DNA from: Rhodoferax sp.
GTDB lineage: Bacteria > Pseudomonadota > Gammaproteobacteria > Burkholderiales > Burkholderiaceae_C
DNA: 64,000 nucleotides
Assembly: GCF_028689295.1 (NCBI RefSeq)
Contig: NZ_JAQTWL010000002.1
Coordinates: forward strand, 1-64,000
Direction of reading: 5' to 3'
How positions within the stretch are numbered: the first letter of the stretch is position 1; each line of letters opens with the position of its first letter. Shown here one piece after another: positions 27,222-36,710 of the stretch. Position numbers and translations under genes: made by a program. The notes under the pieces were generated by a model. It had not been told where the DNA came from. It saw only the letters and a program-made list of their open reading frames with translations, and made no database searches.

Positions 27222-27920
27222 ATGCAAACAAACTTTCGGCAGCCGCAGATCGATCAGTCGAGACCGGCGAACGCGTCACTGCTGACGCGATGGATCACCT
27301 TAGCGATTGCGGCATGTGCCTTCAGCCCGGCCCTGGTGCTGGCGCAGTCGGGCAAGTTGGGCAGCTACACCGGCACCATCAAGGTGTCCGGAACAGAAAT
27401 CGGCCCAGAGGTAACCTACCGCGCCACCGTCAAGGTCAGCCTGCCGGTCACGGAACGCGATAGCAGTTCCATCACCGCCGATTTCATCACCGAGGACGCG
27501 CCGAACGCAAGCGTGCAGATTGCGCAATGGGACTCATCCTTCACCGAAAAGTCTCGTGGAGCGGATGGCAAGTTCGCCCATTGGACCTGCTCGCTCGCAG
27601 CGCCTGTCGAGATCGCCATGAAGCCGACCGGCATCCTTAATGTGGACCTGGAAAAAAAGAGGCACGAACTTTCGCTGACCTTGCTTTCCGTTCAGGATGT
27701 TGCCTTCAACTGCGTCCATTCACAATCGGGCGCCCACAAGAAAAAGCAGGGCATCGCGCTGTACATGGGTACCGGCGCTCCAGGTGCGCAGGGCAAGGCA
27801 CCGATGCCGTTTATCGACCCCGCACGCCTGACCGCAAAATACACGCTGATGCCCACAGCGGAAACCAAAGGCAAGTACGGTCCGATCGTTCAGGAATGGG
27901 ACTTGCGACTGGTCCGCTGA
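27222..27920 (+). CDS. Hypothetical secreted protein
   Basis: A 232-residue protein I do not recognise. It has a long N-region and a hydrophobic core at about 24-40 ending in VLAQS, consistent with a signal peptide, so the mature protein of about 190 residues should be periplasmic. The mature part starts GKLGSYTGTIKVSGTE and alternates polar and hydrophobic residues, suggesting a beta-rich fold. Two cysteines (about 127 and 166) could form a disulfide. A strong GGAGGAA ribosome binding site precedes the ATG. The last 31 bp overlap the 3' end of recD on the other strand. It lies on the same accessory segment as the GHKL gene but divergently, so a functional link is not implied. Confidence 0.65.
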   Translation: MQTNFRQPQIDQSRPANASLLTRWITLAIAACAFSPALVLAQSGKLGSYTGTIKVSGTEIGPEVTYRATVKVSLPVTERDSSSITADFITEDAPNASVQIAQWDSSFTEKSRGADGKFAHWTCSLAAPVEIAMKPTGILNVDLEKKRHELSLTLLSVQDVAFNCVHSQSGAHKKKQGIALYMGTGAPGAQGKAPMPFIDPARLTAKYTLMPTAETKGKYGPIVQEWDLRLVR

Positions 27921-29689
27921 AAGAGGTCGGCGAGCCCGCCGCTGCGCTGCACCTTGATGCCCACTGCACGCAACAACACCTCCGCCTGCGGCACCACCAG
28001 CGTCAGTTGCTCCCTGGCCCGCGTCATGCCGGTGTAGAGCAGCTCGCGCGTCAGCACCGCCACCAGCCGGTCCGGCAGCACCAGGGCCACATGGTCAAAC
28101 TCCGAGCCTTGTGATTTATGCACCGTCATGGCAAACACCGTTTCCACCGCGTCCAGCCTGGCGGGCAGCACCCAGCGCATGCCGCCTTGACCGTCCGGGA
28201 ACGCCACGCGCAACCCCCTGGCGTGATTCAGGCACAGGCCGACGTCGCCATTCATCAGTTTGAGGTGGTAGTCATTGCGCGTCACCATCACCGGGCGGCC
28301 GGCGTACCAACCCTCGCCGGGCAGCCCCAGACTGGCGGCGATGCGCTGGTTCAGGCTGTCCACACCCCAGGGGCCGTCGCGCACCGCGCATAGCACCTGA
28401 AAATTGGCAAATGCTTTCAGTGCGGCTAGCGCCTGCGCGTCGCTGCAAGCGCTGTTTTTGAGGGGTTCGAGTTGTTGCAGCCAGGCCTGCCAGCCCTGCC
28501 GCACCAGCGCCTTCAAGCGCGGGTCGTGGGCTTGGCCGGGTTGCAGTTGGGCTACGCTGGCTGGCGCGTCAAGTTGCCAAGTCGGCGCCTGTTGCCACAG
28601 CCTTTCCACCGTGGCGCTGTCGCCCGCATTCACCGCGCGCGCCCATTGGCCGATGCCACTGTCGTCGGCAAAGCGGTGGCTCAGGCGCAGCATGACGGTC
28701 TGCTGCGCCAGGGCCGAGCCGTTGCCGGCCCAGGCGCTCACGTCAGCGCCGGTGGTTTGCGCCAGCCAGGCCAGCGTGTCCGGGTTGTAATTGCCCTGGT
28801 CGGCATCGGCGCAGAGTTGGCCCATCACCGCGCCGGCTTCGACCGAGGCCAGCTGGTCTTTGTCGCCGAGCAGGATCAGGCTGGAGGTGAGCGGCACGGC
28901 GGCCAGCAGCCGAGCCATCATGTCGAGGTCGATCATCGACGCTTCATCGACCACGACCAGGTCCACAGCCAGCTCCAGCACCGTGTCTTGCGCCAGGTTG
29001 CTGCGCACTTGCAGCAGCTTGTGCAAGGTGACGGCCTGGGTCGGGATGTGCCGCCGCAGGTGTTCGGGCAGCTTTTGCACGGCCGAGGCGATGGACTCGC
29101 CCAGCCGCGCCGCCGCCTTGCCGGTGGGTGCCGCCAGCGCGATGCGCAAGGGCGTTTGCTGGCCTGCCGGGTCGGCTTGCAGCAGCGCCAGCAGGCGCAC
29201 CACGGTGGTGGTTTTGCCGGTGCCCGGGCCGCCGGTGATGAGCGTGAAGCGTTTGCGTGCGGCCAGCGCGCAGGCCACCTTTTGCCAATCGGGGGCGGCG
29301 CTTGGTTGGCCTGGCTCGAACAGCTGCGCCAGTGTTTCTTTTAGGTTTTCGGGCACAGGGCAGGGCTGCGCCAGGCGGGCCGCAATCGAAGTGCGGATGT
29401 TTTGCTCGGCCTGCCAGTTGCGCCGCAGGTACAGGCGCGCACCGTCGAGCACCAGCGGGCTGTTGGGGCCTTCAATCCACGGCAGACTGGCCGCGCTTTG
29501 GCGCAATTCGGGTGCCAGCGTGTTCAGGTCCAGGCAGGCGTGGCCAAGACTGAACTGGTGGCTGACCCGGGCGGCCAGCTCGCTGTGCAGCGGGTCGGGG
29601 CTGGGCTGCTCCGCTTGCAGGAATGCCACCAGCGCCCGGTCCAGCCCGGTCAGTGCCAGGGCGTCGTCTTCAGTCAGCGAGGCGCTCAT
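27890..29689 (-). CDS. recD: Exodeoxyribonuclease V alpha subunit RecD
   Basis: A 599-residue SF1B helicase, the fast 5'-3' motor of RecBCD. Walker A GGPGTGKT is at 153-160, the DEAS(M) motif is in VVVDEASMIDLDMM, and the C-terminal helicase motif VFAMTVHKSQGSEFDHV is intact. The start overlaps the recB stop by 4 bp (ATGA). The last ten residues (FQRTSRKSHS) are encoded inside the 3' end of the opposite-strand hypothetical gene. This may mean that the original recD end was replaced when the neighbouring segment was acquired. All catalytic motifs are present, so activity should be retained. Confidence 0.92.
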   Translation of the reverse strand: MSASLTEDDALALTGLDRALVAFLQAEQPSPDPLHSELAARVSHQFSLGHACLDLNTLAPELRQSAASLPWIEGPNSPLVLDGARLYLRRNWQAEQNIRTSIAARLAQPCPVPENLKETLAQLFEPGQPSAAPDWQKVACALAARKRFTLITGGPGTGKTTTVVRLLALLQADPAGQQTPLRIALAAPTGKAAARLGESIASAVQKLPEHLRRHIPTQAVTLHKLLQVRSNLAQDTVLELAVDLVVVDEASMIDLDMMARLLAAVPLTSSLILLGDKDQLASVEAGAVMGQLCADADQGNYNPDTLAWLAQTTGADVSAWAGNGSALAQQTVMLRLSHRFADDSGIGQWARAVNAGDSATVERLWQQAPTWQLDAPASVAQLQPGQAHDPRLKALVRQGWQAWLQQLEPLKNSACSDAQALAALKAFANFQVLCAVRDGPWGVDSLNQRIAASLGLPGEGWYAGRPVMVTRNDYHLKLMNGDVGLCLNHARGLRVAFPDGQGGMRWVLPARLDAVETVFAMTVHKSQGSEFDHVALVLPDRLVAVLTRELLYTGMTRAREQLTLVVPQAEVLLRAVGIKVQRSGGLADLFQRTSRKSHS

Positions 29690-32600
29690 GAGGCCGCCTC
29701 CAAAGGTTTGACTTTCGCTTGGCTGGCAGAGAATGCCGCGTCGAGCGCTTCGATCAAGGCCTTGGGTGGCCGGTCCGCATACAGGCCAGCGCCAGGCTGG
29801 TCGATGCCGCGCAAAAACAGATACATCGCGCCGCCCACATGCCGGTCGTAGTCGTAGTCTGCCAGGCGAGATTTCAGCAGCCGGTGTAGCGCCAGCACAT
29901 ACAGCGTGTACTGCACGTCGTAGCGGTGCGCCAGTATGGCCTGTTGCAGTTGCGCCGGGTCGTAGCCCGGCAGCTTGTTGGACTTGTAATCGAGCACGTA
30001 ATAGCGGCCCTCGAATTCAAAGACCAGGTCCATGAAGCCGGTGAGCATGCCCTCCAGTTGGCGGGGCTGCATGGCTTGGCGCGGTTGACCGACCAGTACA
30101 TGTGCAGCGATCAGGCGGTCCAGTTGCGCGCTGCCCAGCGCGCTGACCTTCAGGCTGAATGCCATCTCGGGCCAATGCTGCTCGGCGCCCAGTTGGCCCA
30201 AAACCAGAGGTGATGCCGTGTTCAGCGGCAGTGCGGTGCCGACGATGGCTGGCACCCAGTCTGACAGTAGCGCGCATTCAGTCTCATCGAGCCCGAGCTT
30301 TTGGGCCTGGCGCCTGAGCGTGGCCTGCCACTGCGCGCTGACGGCTGCGCCAGGGTCATGCTGTGCTGCGGGCCAGCCTTGTTGCGCCTGCCATTCCAGC
30401 AAGTCGTGCAACAGCGTGCCGTAGTGGCTGCCGGCAGGGAAGGTATTGAATGGCGGTGGCGGCGGATCAGCTTGATCGTCCTGGCATGGATCGCCGCGCT
30501 TCGCTCGCGATGACGGCGGCAAATCGCTGTCGATGTGCGCGTCGCCCAGGCGTTCGTCCAGTTCCGACGCCATCACCGCGCCGCCGGCCGAAGCACCGAC
30601 GTCGCGCGTCAGGGCGCTGAAGCTGGCACTCCACCAGCGGCTGATGAGTTGGCGCCGGGGTGTCAACGCCGGCTTCCAGTGCCTGGCGCTCGCCTGCGGG
30701 CTGTAAGCGGTGTCATCGGGCTCAGGGGCATCTTGCACCGCGATGTGCGCACATTCCCAGGCCTTGAGGCACTGCGCCAGGTCGCCGCTGGCCCGGCGGC
30801 CCAACAGCGCCGACACGGCACTTTTAACCTTGATGGTCTTGCCTTCCACGTCGCCGCGCGTGGCGGTGATGCCGAGCCACAGGGCCTGCTCGGCACGGGT
30901 CAGCGCCACGTACAGCAGGCGAATGTCCTCGGCCAATCGCGGGGCATCGTCCTGGCCGCTGTCGGCCTCCCGGTAGTTGGCCACGAAGGGCAGGAACACC
31001 AGCGGGTATTGCAGCCCCTTGGCCTTGTGCAGGGTGACCACCTGCACAAGGTCGGCGTCGCTTTCAAGCCGCAACTGGGCCGTGTCGCCACTGGCTTGCG
31101 GGTCGCGCAACTGGTCTTCCAGGTAGCGGATCAGTGCACCTTCGCCTTGCAGCCCGAGGCTGGCGTTTTGCAGCAAGTCGCCCAGATGCAGCAGGTTGGT
31201 CAACTGGCGCTCGCCGCTGCTGCTTTGGCGTTGGTGGTCGGCCTTGTCCTGGTTGAGCAGGCGCGCCGGGATCGATTGCTCATGCAACAACTGGTGCAGC
31301 ATGGGCAAAAAGCCCTGGCGCTGCCAGATGGCTTGCCAGGCATGAAAGCGCTCGGTCAGCGCGTCCCAGGCCGCTTCATCCTGAAACAGGGTTTCAAGTT
31401 CGCGCCACGACAGGCCCCAGAGCCCGGTCGCCAGCGCGGCCCTGACCCAATGGCTGGCGCGCGGGTTGGCCACCGCCCGCAAGATGCGCCACAAGTCGTT
31501 CGCCTGCGGCGTGGCGTAAACGCTGTCGCGCTCGGACAAATACACGCTGCGCACGCCCCGGCTGGCCAGGGCGCTGCGAATGGCACGCGCCTCGCGCCAG
31601 TCGCGCACCAGCACCGCCATGGCGCCGGGTCGGGTCGCGCCCGCATTGAGCAGATGCGTCATCTGCGTGGCAAAGACCTCGGCCATTTGCCGCATCCACA
31701 CCGCCTTGCGCTGGAGGTGCGGGCTTTGCAGGTGCCAGACCGTCATGGCCACTTGCGTCTGGCCGGCCACTTGCAGGGGCTGCACCTTGTCGTTGCAGGC
31801 GCTCACTTTCTCGTAAGGCACTTCACCAAATGGCTCGGCGGCGCGGCCAAAGACATGGTTGACCGCAGCCACCACGCCTTGCGTCGAGCGGTAATTGCCG
31901 CTCAGGGTGTGGATCGCCTGGGCCTGCTGGCGCGCGCTCAGGTAGGTGGCCAGGTCAGCGCCGCGAAAACTGTAAATGGCCTGCTTGGGGTCGCCGATCA
32001 TGATCAGGCCGGTGCCACCAGAGGCTTGCGTCGCGTTGCCAGAGGCGCCATAGATTTTGGACAGCGCGCCGTATTGCCAGGGATCGGTGTCCTGAAACTC
32101 ATCGACCAGCGCCACCGGAAATTGCGCGCGGATGGCGGCGGCCAGGCGCCCATCTGGGGCTTGCAGTGCGTGGTACAGGTGCTGCAGCAGGTCGGAAAAA
32201 TCGAACTGCGCCAACCGGGACTTGGCCTGGCGGTAGGCGGCACCGACCTCTTGGGCAGCGTGAGCGAGCAGCAGCTCGGTCACCGGGGGTTCCTGATCGA
32301 GGGACTGGCACAAGGCTTCGACGTGGGCAAAGGCGATGTGTTGCGCGGCATCAGCCCAACCCTTTTCCAGCAGGCGCGACACAGTAAAACGCTGCAGGGT
32401 CTCGGGTTTGATGCTGTTGCCTTGCTGCCAAACCGACATTTGTTCAAGCCAGCCTGCCAGCCAGTCGGCGCGGTAGCCCTTGATGGCCTTGCGCGCGGCG
32501 GCCTCGGTGACCAGTGTGACCAGTTCCGGCGTCCAGGCAAGTCGGGCCTGTGATGTCAGCGCGTCGTGCTGCTGTTGCCAGACCTCCCAGGCCTGAATGG

Positions 32601-33279
32601 CCACATAAGGCGTCTGCTCGGGCGCACTGGCCAAATGCGGCGCCTTGTCTTCAAGGTTCCAGAGCGGGCCGAGTTGTTCAAGCAATTCTTGCGGGCTGGA
32701 AGCCACAGCTTGCAGGGCGCCCAGTTGATTGGCAGATAGCGGATAAAACCACTTGCGCCAATAGTCCTGCACGGCGCCGAGCTTGAGTGCCTCGCTGTCT
32801 TCGACCCGGCTTTGCTGGAACAGGCTGGCGCTGTCGAAGGCGTGCGTTTTGAGCATCCGGCTGCTCCAGCCGTGGATGGTGAAGATGGCGGCCTCGTCCA
32901 TCCACTGCGCCGCCAGGTCCAGCCGCTCGGCGCAGGTTGGCCATTGCGCGGCGTCGATGTCGGCGCGCAGGCTGCGCAGAAAATCATCGGCCTCGAAGCC
33001 GGGTTGCTCGCCGTGTTTGAAGAAGCGCGCCGCCTGCGCCAGGCGCGCCCGAATGCGCCCGCGCAACTCGGCCGTGGCGGCCTCGGTGAAGGTCATGACC
33101 AGGATTTGCGGCGGGTACAAACCGCTGCCCGGCTGGGTGCCTTTGGGTGCGTGGCCCAGCACCAGGCGCACATACAGCGCGGCCAGCGTCCAGGTCTTGC
33201 CGGTACCGGCCGACGCCTCGATCACCTGCAGGCCGTTGAGCGGCAGGGTCAGTGGGTCGAGTGGCTTGATGTTGCTCAT
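29686..33279 (-). CDS. recB: Exodeoxyribonuclease V beta subunit RecB
   Basis: A 1197-residue helicase-nuclease. The UvrD-type helicase domain begins with Walker A ASAGTGKT at 22-29, and the C-terminal RecB nuclease domain carries the catalytic LDYKSNK motif at about 1096-1102. It is one of three overlapping genes (recC-recB-recD) that repair double-strand breaks and degrade phage DNA. Residues about 922-935 (SSRAKRGDPCQDD) are odd: their coding DNA is a palindromic dispersed repeat inserted in frame in the linker between helicase and nuclease. A poly-proline stretch follows. Length is within the family range. The start at 33279 overlaps the recC stop by 4 bp. Confidence 0.92.
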   Translation of the reverse strand: MSNIKPLDPLTLPLNGLQVIEASAGTGKTWTLAALYVRLVLGHAPKGTQPGSGLYPPQILVMTFTEAATAELRGRIRARLAQAARFFKHGEQPGFEADDFLRSLRADIDAAQWPTCAERLDLAAQWMDEAAIFTIHGWSSRMLKTHAFDSASLFQQSRVEDSEALKLGAVQDYWRKWFYPLSANQLGALQAVASSPQELLEQLGPLWNLEDKAPHLASAPEQTPYVAIQAWEVWQQQHDALTSQARLAWTPELVTLVTEAAARKAIKGYRADWLAGWLEQMSVWQQGNSIKPETLQRFTVSRLLEKGWADAAQHIAFAHVEALCQSLDQEPPVTELLLAHAAQEVGAAYRQAKSRLAQFDFSDLLQHLYHALQAPDGRLAAAIRAQFPVALVDEFQDTDPWQYGALSKIYGASGNATQASGGTGLIMIGDPKQAIYSFRGADLATYLSARQQAQAIHTLSGNYRSTQGVVAAVNHVFGRAAEPFGEVPYEKVSACNDKVQPLQVAGQTQVAMTVWHLQSPHLQRKAVWMRQMAEVFATQMTHLLNAGATRPGAMAVLVRDWREARAIRSALASRGVRSVYLSERDSVYATPQANDLWRILRAVANPRASHWVRAALATGLWGLSWRELETLFQDEAAWDALTERFHAWQAIWQRQGFLPMLHQLLHEQSIPARLLNQDKADHQRQSSSGERQLTNLLHLGDLLQNASLGLQGEGALIRYLEDQLRDPQASGDTAQLRLESDADLVQVVTLHKAKGLQYPLVFLPFVANYREADSGQDDAPRLAEDIRLLYVALTRAEQALWLGITATRGDVEGKTIKVKSAVSALLGRRASGDLAQCLKAWECAHIAVQDAPEPDDTAYSPQASARHWKPALTPRRQLISRWWSASFSALTRDVGASAGGAVMASELDERLGDAHIDSDLPPSSRAKRGDPCQDDQADPPPPPFNTFPAGSHYGTLLHDLLEWQAQQGWPAAQHDPGAAVSAQWQATLRRQAQKLGLDETECALLSDWVPAIVGTALPLNTASPLVLGQLGAEQHWPEMAFSLKVSALGSAQLDRLIAAHVLVGQPRQAMQPRQLEGMLTGFMDLVFEFEGRYYVLDYKSNKLPGYDPAQLQQAILAHRYDVQYTLYVLALHRLLKSRLADYDYDRHVGGAMYLFLRGIDQPGAGLYADRPPKALIEALDAAFSASQAKVKPLEAAS
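30475..30516 (-). repeat. Dispersed palindromic repeat inserted in frame in recB
   Basis: About 42 bp whose minus strand begins CCGTCATCGCGAGCGAAGCG and continues to GGACGAT. I recognise it as a member of a common bacterial dispersed repeat family whose translation gives the tell-tale SSRAKRGDP peptide. It keeps the recB frame and adds about 14 residues between the helicase and nuclease domains. Confidence 0.65.
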
Positions 33280-36200
33280 GCGTTGACGCCTTCGCTTGGG
33301 GTCAGTGCAATGTGCCGTGCCAGATCACCGTACAAAATGTCGGCCCACTCGGGCAACCTGGATTCGATTTCGTCATAACTCTCGAAAGCGCGCGCCAGAT
33401 AGGCCGACTCGGCGCGCTCGCCAGGCCCGTGACCGCCCTCGAAAACGGCTTGGGCCGCGTCATGCGGGTCTTTGGGCACCTTGTCGGGCTGCGCCACGGC
33501 CAGACGTTCGGCCTGCAGCACGGCTTGCAGATAGGCCCAGCCGGTTTTGCAGGCGATGGGGAGCGGGCGCTGCCACGCTGCTTGGTAAGCCAGCACCAGC
33601 TTTTCCAGTATGGCCAGGGCGTCTGGTGCGGGCAGGGGGTTGAAGACCGCCTGGCCGTCGAGCCCCAGTTGCACGCTGGTCAGGGGCATGGCGCTGGCGC
33701 AGGCCGCCAGGTGCTGCAGCCACAGGCCAACCACGATGTGGCAGCGCGCGGTTTGCTCATCTTTTTTGCCCTCCAGCACGGCCCCGACGCGCTGGCCGAT
33801 TTGCAGCCAGCCGGCTTCACCGCTGTAAAGCCCTGCCAAAGTTCCCGTGAGGCTGATGCCACCCAACTGCAGGTCGATCGACTGCGCGGGCAGGGGATTT
33901 GGGTAGTGCTGCACCCAGTCGGCGCGCCGATCCAGCACCACTTGCGTTTTGGCCTGCAGCTCAGATGCCAGGCGCTGGCCAAAGGCGGCCATTGGCAGTT
34001 GGCCCGAAAGCGTCAGTTTTTCCATCGCCTGGGGCAAATCGGCGGCGTCTAGCAGTGCCTGCCCCGCGTGGTAGTGTTCCAGACCATTGAGCGCGAAAGG
34101 TTCTTCGGTTTGCTCAAGCTCATCGACCGTGTCAAGCCGCACCTGCAGGCGCGACCTGAAGAACACCTCGACCGGCTGGCGCATCAGTTGGCGCAGATCG
34201 GCCAGCGTCAGGTGGGACGGGGCTGCCAGGGCTGTGGTGTCGGCGGCGGGAGATGCGGGGGTCGCGCTGTCATGCACTCGCGCCCAGTCGGCGGCGTAGG
34301 TCTGAAAGGGTGAATCCTGCAAAAAATACGCTTCAGAAAAAGCCTGCAGCGGCTGCTGTCGAACCTGCGGTGCGGCTTGCCAGCCGGCATGGAGGTAGTC
34401 GATCAGTTGCGCTACCAGCACCGAGGGCGGCTGCTCGCCGTTGTCGCTGGCGCTGTGCCCTTGCCAGCTGATGTAGAGCTTTTGCCGCGCCGACAAAATG
34501 GCTTCCAGAAACAGGTAGCGGTCGTCCTCGCGGCGCGAGCGGTCGCCCACGCGCCAGCTTTGCGCCATCAGGTCGAAGTCGCGCGGGGCTTGTTGGCGCG
34601 GGTAGTCGCCGTCGTTCATGCCCAGCAGACAAATCGTCTGGAACGGAATCGCGCGCATCGGCATCAGGGTGCCGAACTGCACGCCGCCGCCAAAAAAGCG
34701 CTGCTGCAAACTGCTTTCCTCGATCTGCGCCAACCAGTGCTCGCGCACCACGTCCAGCGGCAGGGGGGTGTCGAGCTGTGCCGCTTCGCAAGCTTGCAGC
34801 CAGGCTTCGAGCGGGGTCAGGCAGCGCTGGATGAGGCGTTCATCGGCGTCGTCACTGGCCTCAAAAAAGCGCGCCACAATGCCGGCCAGAATCGGCCCCC
34901 ATTGCGCGGGTGTCTTGTCACCGGCGAGAGCTTGCAGGGCGGTGCTGGTGGCCTCCAGCCAGTCGAGCAGGGCACTGATGACCGGCGCATCGAGCCCGCC
35001 CAGCGCGGCCTGCGGCTGCGTGGCGCCCCAGGGCGCACCGGCGCCCACGGCATAACCCAGCAACAGGCGGCGCAAGCCAAAGGCCCAGGTGTTCTGGTCC
35101 AGGCCCGCCACGCCGTCGGGCACGCCCCAGGCCTTGCGGTGGCTGGCATCCAGCCCCCAGCGCACACCGGCCTGCGCCAGCCAGTCGTGCAGTTGCGCCA
35201 CATCGGCCTCGCTGAGGCCAAAACGCTGGCGCACCGCTGCCACTTCGAACAGCCCCAGCCAATCGGCCGATGTCAGGCGCGATGTGGGCAGCGCCAGCAG
35301 TTGCGCCAGCGCCTGCACCAGCGGCGACTGTCGCGGCGTCGTGTCGGCCAGCGCATAGGGAATGTGCCGCGCCTGCCCCGGCATGAAGCGGCCAAAGACC
35401 GCCTGGATGTGCGGTGCAAACGCGGCCATGTCGGGCACCATCACCATCACGTCGCGCGGTTGCAGGGCGGGGTCGGCATCGAACCAGGCCAGCAATTGGT
35501 CGTGCAGCACTTCGACTTCGCGCTGCGCCGAGTGGCAGGTCACAAAGCGGATCGAGTCATCTGGCGGCAGCGCCCGGGGCGACGCTGGCAAAGGCACAAG
35601 ATTGAGCATGTCCGATTGCATCCGGTGCAGCAGGCTGGGGTGTTGCTGACCGGCTGCGGGATCAACGAAGACATCGACCCGGTTCATGCGTTGCCGGTAG
35701 CGTTCAGGCGCGTCGAAGCCGTCCAGCAAATGCAGGTAGTCGCGCCCCTGTTTGCCCCATGATGCCAGCAGCGGGTGGCCGCTGGCGGGCAGCGGTGTGG
35801 GACTTTGCCGGTGGCGCACCTGCGCGCGCACTTGGTCATGGCCGGCCACGATGTCACCCCAGTAATACTGACACGGGTTCTGCACCAGCATCAGCACCTG
35901 GCAGACCTCGCCGAGCCGCGCCAGTGCCTCGACCGTTTGCATCGGCAACGAAGAAATGCCAAACACCACCAGGCGCGGCGGCAAGCCTTCCGGGCGCTGG
36001 CCGGTGGCTTGGCATTGCGCCGCCTGGGCTGTGAGTGCGGCCATGAAGCGGGCATGCACGCTGGCGCGCGAGGCATCGGCCAGCGCGGCCCCGACATCGG
36101 CGCGCAGGTCGCGCCACAGCTGGGCTTGCCAGGCGTGGGCGTCTGCCAGCTCACCGGGCTGGCCATTGTGGCTGCGCAGCACGTCGTGGCCGGTCAGGCC

Positions 36201-36710
36201 AGTGGCCCAGTCCGCCAGCCAGTCGGCGCGGTAGCTTTGGTAAGCATCGAAGACATCCGCCACCTGCAGCGCCAGCTGGTAGCGTTTGCGGCCGTCGGTG
36301 TCACCTGCCAGATAGCGCTGCAGCGGCTCGTAAACAGGGTTGCTGGCCGCCAGTTCGGGCAACAGGCGTACCAGGCGCCAGAGCAAGTGGCCCTTGTCAA
36401 AAGGCATGTGCGGCGGCACGGCAGCAGCGCCCAGCACGCTGCGATAGACCTGCCACAGGTAGCCACTGGGTAATTCCAGCCGGGTGGCAGCGCAAATGCC
36501 CAGGGCGGCGTCGTCGGCCAGCGCCATTTCCAGCCAGTGCTTCATGCCGTTGCTTTGCACCAGGATCACCTCGGGCGTCAAAGGCGGCAAGGGCTGGGCG
36601 CGCAGGAATTCGCAGAGCAGGTCGCGCAGGTCTTCCAGGCGGTTGCCGTGCAGGACCATGAAACCCGGCTTGAAAACGGGGGCGGTGACACCGGGCGTGG
36701 ATAGGGTCAT
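33276..36710 (-). CDS. recC: Exodeoxyribonuclease V gamma subunit RecC
   Basis: A 1144-residue RecC, the subunit that splits the DNA strands and reads Chi. It shows the inactive-helicase architecture: HGNRLEDLRDLL near the N-terminus (about 21-32), the QSNGMKHWLEMAL segment (about 52-64), and the GMNDGDYPRQQAPRDFDLM motif typical of RecC. The ATG at 36710 overlaps the stop of the regulator gene (ATGA); an internal Met18 (position 36659) is an alternative start. It heads the recCBD genes but appears coupled to the upstream MocR-type regulator, an unusual arrangement. Confidence 0.9.
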   Translation of the reverse strand: MTLSTPGVTAPVFKPGFMVLHGNRLEDLRDLLCEFLRAQPLPPLTPEVILVQSNGMKHWLEMALADDAALGICAATRLELPSGYLWQVYRSVLGAAAVPPHMPFDKGHLLWRLVRLLPELAASNPVYEPLQRYLAGDTDGRKRYQLALQVADVFDAYQSYRADWLADWATGLTGHDVLRSHNGQPGELADAHAWQAQLWRDLRADVGAALADASRASVHARFMAALTAQAAQCQATGQRPEGLPPRLVVFGISSLPMQTVEALARLGEVCQVLMLVQNPCQYYWGDIVAGHDQVRAQVRHRQSPTPLPASGHPLLASWGKQGRDYLHLLDGFDAPERYRQRMNRVDVFVDPAAGQQHPSLLHRMQSDMLNLVPLPASPRALPPDDSIRFVTCHSAQREVEVLHDQLLAWFDADPALQPRDVMVMVPDMAAFAPHIQAVFGRFMPGQARHIPYALADTTPRQSPLVQALAQLLALPTSRLTSADWLGLFEVAAVRQRFGLSEADVAQLHDWLAQAGVRWGLDASHRKAWGVPDGVAGLDQNTWAFGLRRLLLGYAVGAGAPWGATQPQAALGGLDAPVISALLDWLEATSTALQALAGDKTPAQWGPILAGIVARFFEASDDADERLIQRCLTPLEAWLQACEAAQLDTPLPLDVVREHWLAQIEESSLQQRFFGGGVQFGTLMPMRAIPFQTICLLGMNDGDYPRQQAPRDFDLMAQSWRVGDRSRREDDRYLFLEAILSARQKLYISWQGHSASDNGEQPPSVLVAQLIDYLHAGWQAAPQVRQQPLQAFSEAYFLQDSPFQTYAADWARVHDSATPASPAADTTALAAPSHLTLADLRQLMRQPVEVFFRSRLQVRLDTVDELEQTEEPFALNGLEHYHAGQALLDAADLPQAMEKLTLSGQLPMAAFGQRLASELQAKTQVVLDRRADWVQHYPNPLPAQSIDLQLGGISLTGTLAGLYSGEAGWLQIGQRVGAVLEGKKDEQTARCHIVVGLWLQHLAACASAMPLTSVQLGLDGQAVFNPLPAPDALAILEKLVLAYQAAWQRPLPIACKTGWAYLQAVLQAERLAVAQPDKVPKDPHDAAQAVFEGGHGPGERAESAYLARAFESYDEIESRLPEWADILYGDLARHIALTPSEGVNA

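Noticed and set aside
30535..32553. 672-codon open frame antisense to recB
   Set aside because: Typical mirror frame of a high-GC gene; composition is Arg/Gly/Ala/His/Gln-rich with no domain, while recB motifs are intact on the other strand.
34377..35762. 461-codon open frame antisense to recC
   Set aside because: Same reason: low-complexity mirror of a verified gene.
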